The notes: a model not told the origin generated them from the sequence alone. Positions 1-5,871 are shown, counted from the first letter of the stretch. The stretch: DNA of 7,434 bases from Acidithiobacillus sp. (GCA_028065135.1 JAPTWR010000167.1:1-7434); one strand, 5' to 3'. Made by a program: numbers and translations.

Positions 1-72
1 CCAGGGTGAAGGCATGATCCAGACTCCAAAAGGGTCCTCGTGGCCCTGTGGCGAAAGCCATAGTGGGTAAGG
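1..72 (+). ncRNA. Group I intron, 3' portion (partial)
   Basis: This is the 3' end of a self-splicing group I intron; the 5' part lies outside the window. GGTGAAGGCAT at 5-15 followed by TCCAG at 18-22 closely matches what I recall of the P8/P7 region of the Azoarcus tRNA-Ile intron. A P9-like domain follows. It has an outer pairing 23-26 with 65-68, a stem-loop 31-36/42-47, and a GAAA-tetraloop hairpin 48-52/57-61 resembling the GCGAAAGC hairpins of bacterial tRNA introns. The intron should end in G, at 71 or 72, exactly where the anticodon loop of the downstream tRNA half resumes. The RNA would remove itself from the tRNA precursor by two transesterifications. Family assignment rests on remembered motif similarity and on fit to the tRNA, not on a model search. 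Confidence 0.82.
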
Positions 73-126
73 AAAACCGGCAGGGGTTAACGCCCCTCGT
101 GAGTTCGAATCTCACCGCCTCCGCCA
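73..126 (+). tRNA. tRNA-Ser(NGA), 3' exon with encoded CCA
   Basis: This is the second half of a serine tRNA. The anticodon loop resumes with AAA (73-75, tRNA positions 36-38), so the anticodon is NGA if G precedes the junction, which means a UCN serine codon. The anticodon stem 3' strand ACCGG is 76-80. A long variable arm pairs 82-86 with 93-97. The T arm is GTGAG/CTCAC (99-103 and 111-115) around TTCGAAT. The acceptor strand is 116-122, the discriminator G is 123 and CCA is 124-126. The long variable arm and discriminator G fit Ser. The 5' half must lie upstream of the intron, outside the window. The first anticodon base is not visible, and the exact splice point is uncertain by one base. 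Confidence 0.85.
99..126 (+). other. Probable attachment site at tRNA 3' end
   Basis: Tyrosine integrases of satellites and genomic islands commonly recombine in the T-arm to CCA part of tRNA genes. Here that segment is followed directly by AT-rich DNA and then by a module of island type (DUF3987 and AlpA-like genes). It is therefore the likely left att site. I found no second copy of this segment in the window, so the other boundary lies outside or has been lost. Confidence 0.5.
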
Positions 127-181
127 TATATTAGTTGTATCTTTATGATTTTCAAAATATAATTTTTTTTTGAAGTATCCA

Positions 182-201
182 GTATGCCATCTGGTATGCC
201 A
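182..201 (+). repeat. Tandem GTATGCCA repeats beside the tRNA
   Basis: GTATGCCA occurs at 182-189 and again at 194-201, a 12-base spacing. A weaker copy (GTATCCA) lies just before at about 174-180. Short direct repeats at roughly one helical turn beside a tRNA att site fit integrase arm-type or excisionase binding sites. That role is inferred from position only. Confidence 0.45.
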
Positions 202-382
202 CTTCTTCCCTGATCGTTAGCAACTGCTGACTAGCTAGCTGAACGGCGAGGTTCTAATTTGAATTTTCCTAAGTGTACTCAAGTGGCTATTGACGACTGC
301 CGTGATAAAGTGCATTTCTTGGATGCAGGGTTATCGTGATCGCGTTGATGAGGATGGTCATGGGTTTGTGGCCTTAGGCATG

Positions 383-405
383 AAAAAGCCCGGCGTTGCC
401 GGGCT
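383..405 (-). terminator. Rho-independent terminator of the DUF3987 operon
   Basis: A perfect 8-bp stem AGCCCGGC/GCCGGGCT with a 3-base loop (387-394, 398-405) runs into five T's on the minus strand (complement of 383-387). It begins six bases past the TAG stop of the DUF3987 gene, so it should end transcription of the alpA-like/DUF3987 pair before it reaches the tRNA. Confidence 0.88.
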
Positions 406-410
406 ATTGA

Positions 411-2138
411 CTACTCTTTTGGTTGCCACCGTTCGTATTTTACAAATGATGGGCTTAAATTTATTTCGTATCGACGGTAACCACCCTGGCGACCTTTCCG
501 GCGATGCCCGGTTACTATTATATCGCCCCGCTGTTGTAGGTAGTTGACGCAGTCATCCAAGAAATCTGGATCATCATGGAAACACTCCACGCGGTGCCTA
601 AGATCGTTAAAAGTGATGCGAGAAACAGTATTACGATCATGGCGAAACCGTAGAAAATGCAATAACTTATCTGCACCTTCTTCAACATTAAGGGGTTTTC
701 CTCCTTTTACGATGAGTCGCCAATGTTCAGTGGCATACCAATCGATCAATAAGATCGCGGCGGATACCGTACTATACGAAACCTCATCAGAATCGTACTG
801 TTCGATGCAATGTAGTAGAGCGGCGATCCGATATATATGCTCTGCGATTTTTCCACAAAATCCAGGCATTTCATGAAATACACCACCAGTTTTCACTTCG
901 ATCTGGATGGCCTCATAGAAGCTCTGGATAAAGTTTTCAGCTTCTATGGATAGGGTTAAGGTACGTTTTTCTTCACAAAACAGCCCATTTATTGGGTAAG
1001 ATATAGTGATCTGCTCTTTCAAATATATCAGAAGTTTGTTGAGTTCCTCTTCAGAGCCAACGAAATCTGGAAGCGCATTTGTTTTTGGGTTCACATTTGG
1101 TGCGCAAATAAGGACCCTGGTAAAGTAGCCAGTATCTTTAAGAATTGAAGAAGATTTTTCACGAATTATCTTTGAAAATGCGTCCGGTTGAATGAACGTA
1201 TGGGAGGCAAGCTTTGGGCTTTTTATAAAAATATTACCCCCACGAATTGTGGTTTTATCAATAGGTGATCCACTCCATGCTGAGTTGATGTGGTGCACCT
1301 CACTATTCACAATTTTCTGATAAAGTAGAACACCCTCGTCAATTAAAAAAGTGCCGCACCCGCTATTATTTGAAAGTCCCTGGATAATGGCAGCCGGTGT
1401 TGAATCACTTTGCGTTATGCGCAGGTCTGGTAGTAATATTGGTTTTTCAAGATGAAGCTGCTGATATTGCTTCTCCAGAAGAGTTGCCGCGTCATGATCC
1501 GAATTCCTGGACGCTTTTGCGTGTTGTTTTTTAACAGTATCAAGCTTCAGCTTCCAAGCCTGAATCTCTGCCACTTTCTTGCGATTTGAGTCTTGGATGT
1601 GGTCACGACGATTGCTGTCGAAATTCATTAGTAGGTTCAACAACGGGTTGTACATATCGGTCTTTCGTGAGGATGCCCTTGCATTTGTCTGGCAGAAGAC
1701 GTTAACCCCAACGAGCTTGTCGTAGAAGGTCATTATCCCAACGCGAGGTAGTAAAATGGCGGACACGCAGGTCAGAAATGGCCCAATGACCATGCCATCA
1801 CTTATTTCTGAGCATTTCGACATCTGCCGAATGCAGGCAGCGAAAATAGGTGTCATATTTTGGATAGGGAATGGTTCTGGTCCTGGGGCATTTTCCAATT
1901 CATCAAACTTAAATGGTGCACCAAAAACCTCCTGTTTAAATGTCATATTACCATTAATAGGCATGTTAAAATTTTCGTAATTTTTTCCCGGTTGGGTTTG
2001 TTTTTGAGGCTGGTCGTCATTGTTTTCCATTTGCGTTCTTCCCTCGCTTTTTTGATTTGGTACGTGGTCACTTGTTATAACAGGTACTGAATCGTCCTTG
2101 GCTAAATATTCGGCTAAATATATTTTGCAGATGCTCAT
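411..2138 (-). CDS. DUF3987 (YfjI-like) protein of an integrated element
   Basis: This 575-residue protein is of the DUF3987 type, common in P4-like satellites and genomic islands and thought to be a helicase/primase-related ATPase for element replication. Residues 1-70 are polar and probably disordered. The conserved part runs from about 85 to 480. It has a degenerate P-loop-like stretch ending S-R-K-T (157-160), an acidic Walker B-like TFLIDEG (263-269), and the family-type blocks WSGSP (288-292) and GYFTRVL (337-343). The charged segment 175-235 is probably helical or coiled coil. The C-terminus may contain a winged-helix-like DNA-binding region. The start at 2138 overlaps the stop of the upstream AlpA-like gene as ATGA and has AGGGAG before it. 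A second ATG at residue 37 also has a good GAGGGAAG site, so a 539-residue form is possible. Biochemical function is not established. Confidence 0.85.
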   Translation of the reverse strand: MSICKIYLAEYLAKDDSVPVITSDHVPNQKSEGRTQMENNDDQPQKQTQPGKNYENFNMPINGNMTFKQEVFGAPFKFDELENAPGPEPFPIQNMTPIFAACIRQMSKCSEISDGMVIGPFLTCVSAILLPRVGIMTFYDKLVGVNVFCQTNARASSRKTDMYNPLLNLLMNFDSNRRDHIQDSNRKKVAEIQAWKLKLDTVKKQHAKASRNSDHDAATLLEKQYQQLHLEKPILLPDLRITQSDSTPAAIIQGLSNNSGCGTFLIDEGVLLYQKIVNSEVHHINSAWSGSPIDKTTIRGGNIFIKSPKLASHTFIQPDAFSKIIREKSSSILKDTGYFTRVLICAPNVNPKTNALPDFVGSEEELNKLLIYLKEQITISYPINGLFCEEKRTLTLSIEAENFIQSFYEAIQIEVKTGGVFHEMPGFCGKIAEHIYRIAALLHCIEQYDSDEVSYSTVSAAILLIDWYATEHWRLIVKGGKPLNVEEGADKLLHFLRFRHDRNTVSRITFNDLRHRVECFHDDPDFLDDCVNYLQQRGDIIVTGHRRKGRQGGYRRYEINLSPSFVKYERWQPKE

Positions 2139-2446
2139 TCAAATCTCCCTGAATTGGGCTTGTTCAACAACTTGGTGGAGGTCCTGTTGGCATCTTTTTC
2201 TACCGCTTTAGCCCACTGTACGGCTAGAAATTCGTCGAGGTGCTTTCTAAAAATGCCAGAAGCACCTTTCCCATTGGGGCGCGAATGCAGCGGAAATATC
2301 CGGGGGAATTCTTCGATATGGCGCGGCGAATTCTCACTGGACCACGCCCACACTGTTGACTCAGATACACCTAGAAGCCTAGCCGCTTCGGATACCCGAA
2401 TTATCAAGCTTGGCTCTGCTGCAGGCAGAGTTGTTTTCATAGCCAT
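2135..2446 (-). CDS. AlpA-like helix-turn-helix protein
   Basis: This 103-residue DNA-binding protein is of the AlpA/excisionase-like family, used by satellites and islands to control integrase expression or excision. A MerR-like winged HTH spans about residues 15-36 (RVSEAARLLGVSESTVWAW). It is followed by the family's typical stretch with FPRIFPL and a final helix beginning FRKHLDEFL. The C-terminal 25 residues are polar and may be a tail. An AAAGGA ribosome site sits nine bases before the ATG. The stop overlaps the DUF3987 start (ATGA), so the two are probably translated together. No integrase gene lies next to it in this window, so its target promoter cannot be named. Confidence 0.85.
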   Translation of the reverse strand: MAMKTTLPAAEPSLIIRVSEAARLLGVSESTVWAWSSENSPRHIEEFPRIFPLHSRPNGKGASGIFRKHLDEFLAVQWAKAVEKDANRTSTKLLNKPNSGRFE

Positions 2447-2466
2447 GTTATTGTGTCCTTTCGTTA

Positions 2467-2493
2467 ATAATAAAATGAGCTCGCAGTATTCAA
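2467..2493 (-). promoter_or_regulatory. Candidate promoter of the alpA-like/DUF3987 operon
   Basis: Reading the minus strand, TTGAAT (complement of 2488-2493) and TATTAT (complement of 2467-2472) are separated by 15 bases and lie just upstream of the AlpA-like start. The matches to sigma-70 boxes are fair but the spacing is short, so this is only a candidate. Confidence 0.3.
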
Positions 2494-2761
2494 CGAGATG
2501 TTAAGCCTTCTTCACAGGTGGGCATTTAGTTGCCAGAATCGCTCTAGCGACCCGGCATCCAGATGCTGTAGACCCTCTGATCACTTCGGCCTGCCGCAAT
2601 TCTTGGGTATGGTGGCCCAGCAGGCGAGGACCCTAAAATGGTTTTTTTTAAGATTTAGGGTGTTTGCATTATCATGGTTACTGTGATATGGACAAATTAG
2701 TGCCTCATGGCACGCGATCTGCGCTGCAGAGCATGGGGCATCCCACTTTCCATCTTTCGAT

Positions 2762-2844
2762 CACACACCCCCCTTTATAAAGTGAGTGCCCACGATCCGT
2801 GGGCACTCATACGGTATTCTGAGGGGGGGTGTGTGTTTTTTTTT
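2762..2844 (+). other. Nested double stem-loop followed by a T-run
   Basis: The inner hairpin is a perfect 12-bp stem, TGAGTGCCCACG paired with CGTGGGCACTCA (2783-2794 and 2798-2809), around a 3-base loop. It sits inside an outer 12-bp inverted repeat, CACACACCCCCC (2762-2773) with its complement at 2824-2835, and a run of T's follows to 2844. On the plus strand this would work as a strong intrinsic terminator or as the 3' end of a small RNA. On DNA it could extrude a cruciform. No gene ends just before it on the plus strand, so what it would terminate is unclear. Confidence 0.7.
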
Positions 2845-3112
2845 GGCTATATGCAAAATCTGGTTGGAAACCTATGGCCTCAGAGGCCAAAAACCTTGAT
2901 GATATTTACTTGCCATGGGTTGGAAGGTGAAAATTGGTGAGGAGCGCGTGCAGAAGGCTTCTGGTAGGAATGAGATTGTGTCCAGTTTGCGGAGCGATGA
3001 TCTTTACCCCCAACCAGGTCAGATGCCTCCTGTAGACTGGAAACGGACGTATGAATAGGCTAAAGTATGCCTCATACTTACCGGGGTGATGATCGGTAGA
3101 ATTTCATTGTTT

Positions 3113-3190
3113 TGTCTCATGTGGAGGCATCAACAGAAATGCAATCAATACAATCGCGTAAGTTTTGGATTGAAGAAGCTACATGAGACA
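3113..3190. repeat. 10-bp inverted repeat with 58-bp spacing
   Basis: TGTCTCATGT (3113-3122) and ACATGAGACA (3181-3190) are exact inverted copies flanking 58 bases. A second 8-bp inverted pair, GCAATCAA near 3142 and TTGATTGC near 3222, interleaves with it. The arrangement is upstream of higB. It could be a regulatory site pair, the ends of a very small element, or an old recombination site. Confidence 0.5.
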
Positions 3191-3255
3191 GAAGGGTACA
3201 TACTGTCGCATTTGAAACCAGTTGATTGCCGTAACGCTACGCGCCACAATAGAGC

Positions 3256-3534
3256 GTGATCAAAAGTTTCCGCCACAAGGGGCTGCAAGCCTTCTATGAA
3301 TCAGGCAGTAAGGCTGGGATTCAGCCCGACCATGCTGCCAAACTCTCGCGACAGATGGCCCGCCTCAGCGTCGCTCAAGGGCCTGACGACATGGCCGTGC
3401 CCGGATGGAAGTTGCATCCCCTCCACGGGACCATGGAAGGACACTTCGCGGTGTGGGTCAGCGGAAACTGGCGATTGGTTTTCGCCTTCGATGGTGGTGA
3501 CGCCATCCTGGTCGACTATATGGACTATCACTGA
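3256..3534 (+). CDS. higB: HigB-type toxin (RelE superfamily)
   Basis: This 92-residue protein is a ribosome-dependent mRNA interferase of the HigB family, within the RelE/ParE fold. It cleaves mRNA during translation when not bound by HigA. Family features seen are the N-terminal IKSFRHKGLQAFYESGS, a helical pair with a SRQMARL segment (31-37), the WKLHPLHG loop (51-58), and the C-terminal core NWRLVFAFDGGDAILVDYMDYH (71-92), which holds the Arg and the Tyr/His residues usual near the active site. Length is normal for the family, so it looks intact. The start is GTG with only a weak upstream site. HigA follows 15 bases later, giving the toxin-first order typical of higBA. No strong promoter is obvious. 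Such pairs are frequent integron cassettes and stabilise the DNA carrying them. Confidence 0.92.
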   Translation: MIKSFRHKGLQAFYESGSKAGIQPDHAAKLSRQMARLSVAQGPDDMAVPGWKLHPLHGTMEGHFAVWVSGNWRLVFAFDGGDAILVDYMDYH

Positions 3535-3549
3535 GTTGAGGCACTGAAG

Positions 3550-3864
3550 ATGAGCCCCATGCACAATCCACCCCATCCGGGATTTCTACTACGGGACGAT
3601 ATCCTGCCTGCTTTGGATTTGACGGTTACCGAAGCAGCTGAACAACTGGGCGTAACACGCTCCACCTTATCTCGCGTGCTCAACGGACACGCCGCCATTT
3701 CTCCAGAGATGGCGCTCCGGCTTGAGGGCTGGCTCGGGATCGAAAATGGTGGCCGTGCTGACCTCTGGGTCGCTCAACAAGCAGCCTATGATCTTTGGCA
3801 AGCACGTCAAACTGGAACACCCAAGGTGAGACATGCTCCTACTGATCATATAGCATTGGCCTGA
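3550..3864 (+). CDS. higA: HigA-type antitoxin
   Basis: This 104-residue antitoxin and autorepressor partners the preceding HigB. It starts with the family signature HNPPHPGFLLRDDILPALDLTVTEAAEQLG. An Xre/Cro-type helix-turn-helix covers about residues 25-47 (TEAAEQLGVTRSTLSRVLNG), then ISPEMALRLEGWLG and a C-terminal helix DLWVAQQAAYDLWQAR (71-86). It would bind HigB and repress the operon through sites upstream of higB, where several inverted repeats lie. The tail after residue 88 is unusual for this family and may be the product of divergence. The next gene begins three bases after the stop, suggesting co-translation. Confidence 0.93.
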   Translation: MSPMHNPPHPGFLLRDDILPALDLTVTEAAEQLGVTRSTLSRVLNGHAAISPEMALRLEGWLGIENGGRADLWVAQQAAYDLWQARQTGTPKVRHAPTDHIALA

Positions 3865-3867
3865 CGC

Positions 3868-4200
3868 ATGGGACAGAACAATACCAAAGATCGTGTGGGC
3901 AATGGCGCCGGTTACACTTCAGACTTGAAACCGCCAGTTGCCGAAATCGGCGAAGCTGCGAGAGGGGCTAGGTTGCTTGCACAGAAAAATCGCAAGCACT
4001 CAGAACCTGTCGTGGCGATGATCGTTGGCATACTTGCCCTTGCCGTGCTCAACATAGCGATTTATGGCATCGATAGCCTAAATTTTTTCATCTATGGCAC
4101 CATTGGAATTGGGCTCACCTTTGAGTACGGTTGGATTAGCGTGATACTCCGTGCTGCGGTCGCAGGTGGCGATCATAATTACGAGGATGCACACGAGTGA
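3868..4200 (+). CDS. Small membrane protein downstream of higBA
   Basis: I do not recognise this 110-residue protein. Residues 1-46 are polar and cytoplasm-like with several Lys and Arg. Two hydrophobic segments follow: 47-67 (EPVVAMIVGILALAVLNIAIY) and about 72-97, rich in Gly, Phe and Ile. The end is acidic (GDHNYEDAHE). It is therefore probably a two-helix inner-membrane protein with both ends on the same side. It begins three bases after the higA stop, so it is very likely co-expressed with higBA, and a putative attC follows its stop. It could be a third cassette gene unrelated to the toxin pair, or an accessory to it. Function unknown. Confidence 0.65.
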   Translation: MGQNNTKDRVGNGAGYTSDLKPPVAEIGEAARGARLLAQKNRKHSEPVVAMIVGILALAVLNIAIYGIDSLNFFIYGTIGIGLTFEYGWISVILRAAVAGGDHNYEDAHE

Positions 4201-4223
4201 AGTGGCGCCTTCGTCTGGACAAT

Positions 4224-4325
4224 AGCAGACGTTCTCCCCGCCAATCACGGCCACCAGACAAAACGGCACCTACTGTCGCATCAAAGGATAAAGCCGCGCA
4301 GCGCCGGTGATTTTGAACGTTAGGC
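4224..4325 (+). other. Putative attC site upstream of GST
   Basis: The right side ends in a canonical core GTTAGGC (4319-4325) preceded by GAAC. About 100 bases upstream, ACGTTC (4229-4234) pairs with GAACGT (4315-4320). AATCACGGC (4243-4251) pairs with GCCGGTGATT (4303-4312), leaving one unpaired base, as in folded attC sites. The left core (AGCAGAC) fits the RYYYAAC consensus poorly. Gene order (higBA and membrane protein before it, GST after it) fits plus-strand orientation, but the unpaired base lies on the arm expected for the opposite orientation. I treat it as a probable but degenerate site. Confidence 0.55.
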
Positions 4326-4359
4326 TCGGCGGATTCATGAACCCACAATGGAGACAAGC

Positions 4360-5001
4360 ATGATCCTCTTCTATGCCGCTGGCGCGAGTTCGCTCGCGCC
4401 CCACATCCTGCTCCGTGAGGCGAATCTCTTCTTTTCGCTGGAGAAGGTCGATCTAATGACCAAGCGCTGGTCAGGGGGCGACTACAACGAGATCAACCCC
4501 AAATCCTATGTGCCGGCTTTGAAGCTGGGAGATGGCGATGTGCTCACCGAATGCGCGGTAATCCTGCAATTTATCGCAGACCTGAAGTCGGAGCAGGGTC
4601 TCTTGCCATCTCCGCCGCTACGCTCACGTTATCATGCATTGGAATGGCTTAATTTTATCGCCACTGAGATTCACAAGAATTTCATTACCCCAGAACGGCA
4701 CGGCGGTGTTGCCGCAAACTTTCTGTCCAAGACGGCCGCGGGGCAACAGGCCACGCGTGTTCTAGTTTCGCCGCGCTTGGCTTACATTGATCGGGCGCTG
4801 GGTGGCCGCAATTACCTGATGGGTGCCTCGTTCACTGCCCCCGACGCATATTTGTTCGTCATGCTAACGTGGGCACAGCGGCTTGAGCTTGATCTGTCGC
4901 CGTGGCGCAATCTTTCAGATTATTTCGAGCGGATTGCCGCGATGCCTTCTGTTTGCGAGGCTCGCACAATTGAAGGCCCGCCACATTCGTTGAAAGCATG
5001 A
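4360..5001 (+). CDS. Glutathione S-transferase, beta-class-like
   Basis: This is a cytosolic glutathione S-transferase of about 213 residues that would conjugate glutathione to electrophiles. Numbering is from the ATG at 4360, chosen because GGAG lies six bases upstream and the family begins there; an in-frame ATG at 4348 adds four residues. The N-terminal thioredoxin-like domain (1-80) includes FYAAGASSLAPHILLREANL, NPKSYVPAL with the cis-proline before the glutathione-binding loop, and LTECAVILQFIADL. The helical domain (about 85-213) ends with the N-capping-box region APDAYLFVMLTWA and a normal C-terminus. The beta-class Cys10 is replaced by Ser, and the usual TEG/TES motif reads TEC, so catalysis may differ. 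It begins 34 bases after the attC-like core, as a cassette gene would. The substrate is unknown. Confidence 0.92.
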   Translation: MILFYAAGASSLAPHILLREANLFFSLEKVDLMTKRWSGGDYNEINPKSYVPALKLGDGDVLTECAVILQFIADLKSEQGLLPSPPLRSRYHALEWLNFIATEIHKNFITPERHGGVAANFLSKTAAGQQATRVLVSPRLAYIDRALGGRNYLMGASFTAPDAYLFVMLTWAQRLELDLSPWRNLSDYFERIAAMPSVCEARTIEGPPHSLKA

Positions 5002-5026
5002 GGCAACGCTTATATCCAAGTCCGCC

Positions 5027-5278
5027 TCAGTAGCTGCCGATCCACTGCTCCCGAACCTGACACTGGTAAGCGGCAGCCTGCCAGCCAAGGAGCGCTACCC
5101 AGCGATCATCCAGCGTGGCCACGTAGCGCAGGGTGCGTCCCGCCATCGTGCGGAAGCCACGGTAATGATGCGCTTGCATCAGGGTATTCCAGCGTTCCCG
5201 CTCTGGGGGCAGGATGGGCCGTACCTGAATGCGGTGCAGGCTGGCTTGCTGATTTGAGGTGAGCGTTGAGGCTTCCAT
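5027..5278 (-). pseudogene. DUF4338 (DruA-like) gene, N-terminal fragment
   Basis: These 83 residues match the start of DUF4338 proteins, a family found beside insertion-sequence-like elements and including DruA of the Druantia defence system. Recognisable blocks are WNTLMQAHHYRGF (30-42), GRTLRYVATLDDRWVALLGWQAAA (47-70) and the conserved REQWIG (76-81). The frame then stops at SY, where full-length members continue for about 200-300 more residues. The break lies about 30 bases from the GST stop, so the 3' part was lost at that junction. The start at 5278 fits the family N-terminus. A perfect 7-bp inverted repeat, ATGCGGT/ACCGCAT (5277-5283 and 5291-5297), covers the start codon region. It is probably non-functional. 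Confidence 0.78.
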
Positions 5279-5297
5279 GCGGTCAAAGTTACCGCAT
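5277..5297 (-). promoter_or_regulatory. Inverted repeat over the DUF4338 start
   Basis: ATGCGGT (5277-5283) and ACCGCAT (5291-5297) form an exact inverted repeat with a 7-base centre, ending at the start codon of the DUF4338 fragment. It may be a binding site for self-regulation or an mRNA hairpin limiting translation. The role is inferred from position. Confidence 0.35.
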
Positions 5298-5639
5298 TCG
5301 GCCCCGGAAGTCCATAGAGGGCCTTTGTACTACTGCATCAGCAACTTAGTTAAAAGTTCGACATGGCCCTGCTTATATGGATGCCTCCATGTGTGCAAGA
5401 TGATTTTGATGTCAGTCTGGCATGTTGAGGTCGGGTTGCTGTCTTATATCCGGCCTTTGATGCAGGATGATAAGCCTGCTGGCCCCGATGGAATCCGCCG
5501 GAAAAGTCCTTATCTGTGACACGTCCTCGAAGGACAAGTGACTGCCAGGCTCTCTCTTCCGTGGTCTGACCTGTTTTGCCATCAATCGTTTATCAGCCTG
5601 CGCAACTCCTTTTGTTGAACTTCAACAATTCTGTAACAA
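5298..5639. other. Stretch with no recognised gene between two mobile-gene fragments
   Basis: I see no convincing coding region on either strand between the DUF4338 fragment and the IS110 fragment. The plus-strand frame at 5259-5519 has no ribosome site or familiar motif. A small hairpin GTCCT/AGGAC lies at 5523-5535. The part next to 5639 is downstream of an IS110-type stop codon, so it may be the right end of that element. Confidence 0.5.
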
Positions 5640-5867
5640 TTACGATATGGAAGCCGCATTCATTGTGTGACTTGCCACATATTCTGTATTTTTCACTAGC
5701 AGTGCCCAGATGGTTCGGGCCATCTTGTTGGCCAATGCCACCACCGTCACATTGTGTGGCCGTCGGCTGAGGAGCTTGTCGATCCAGGGATTCCGGTTCT
5801 TGATCTGGAAGTTCACTACCGCCCGTGCCCCATGGGTCAACAGAGATCGCAGATATAGGGTTGCCAT
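5640..5867 (-). pseudogene. IS110-family transposase, C-terminal fragment
   Basis: About 75 residues match the C-terminal Transposase_20 (IS116/IS110/IS902) region. Seen are LYLRSLLTHGARAVV, the spacer with DKLLSRRPHNVTVVALANKMARTIWALL, and a natural-looking end after NTEY. IS110-family transposases are normally around 300-400 residues, so the N-terminal DEDD part and the domain linker are missing. The recognisable sequence begins within a few bases of the stop of the neighbouring HEPN/Toprim gene, so the truncation point is that junction. TTG and ATG codons at 5865-5870 would permit translation, but a 76-residue product cannot transpose. It is a decayed element end. Confidence 0.85.
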
Positions 5868-5871
5868 CAAA

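Larger units (their letters stand above)
2447..3255. other. Hairpin-rich non-coding region
   Basis: This is about 800 bp between the island module and the higBA genes. The open frames here run through long hairpins and homopolymers, lack ribosome sites and resemble nothing I know, so I call no gene. Inverted repeats include 2630-2637/2654-2661 (ACCCTAAA/TTTAGGGT around a run of eight T's), the nested structure 2762-2844, the 13-base palindrome-like GGCCTCAGAGGCC (2876-2888), CAGAAG/CTTCTG (2950-2962), AAGTATG/CATACTT (about 3064-3080) and TGTCTCATGT/ACATGAGACA (3113-3122 and 3181-3190). It could hold a replication origin, small RNAs or remnants of mobile ends. The sequence alone does not decide. 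Confidence 0.6.

Noticed and set aside
1..126. tmRNA 3' end
   Set aside because: The long variable arm, the discriminator G and the anticodon-loop remnant fit tRNA-Ser, and the upstream sequence fits a group I intron rather than tmRNA pseudoknots.
290..876. Plus-strand open frames at 290-547 and 544-876
   Set aside because: They lie opposite the 3' end of the DUF3987 gene and its terminator, lack ribosome sites and match no family; they are shadows of the real gene.
2510..2640. Minus-strand stretch with an integrase-like LGHHT phrase
   Set aside because: The phrase is short, has no start or flanking catalytic residues (Arg, His, Tyr pattern) and is better explained by chance.
2498..2940. 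Plus-strand open frames of 62 and 77 codons in the hairpin-rich region
   Set aside because: They run through strong stem-loops and G/T homopolymers, have no good ribosome sites and read as low-quality protein.
2762..3190. CRISPR array or retron
   Set aside because: There are no regularly spaced direct repeats, no cas genes and no reverse transcriptase; the symmetry consists of inverted repeats of unrelated sequence.
3301..3576. Minus-strand frame opposite higB
   Set aside because: It is antisense to a confidently recognised toxin and has no independent features.
3199..4281. Shared 11-mer TACTGTCGCAT at about 3201 and 4271 as flanking direct repeats of the higBA cassette
   Set aside because: It is short, with no extended identity around either copy; I could not tell it from chance, though it does bracket the higBA block.
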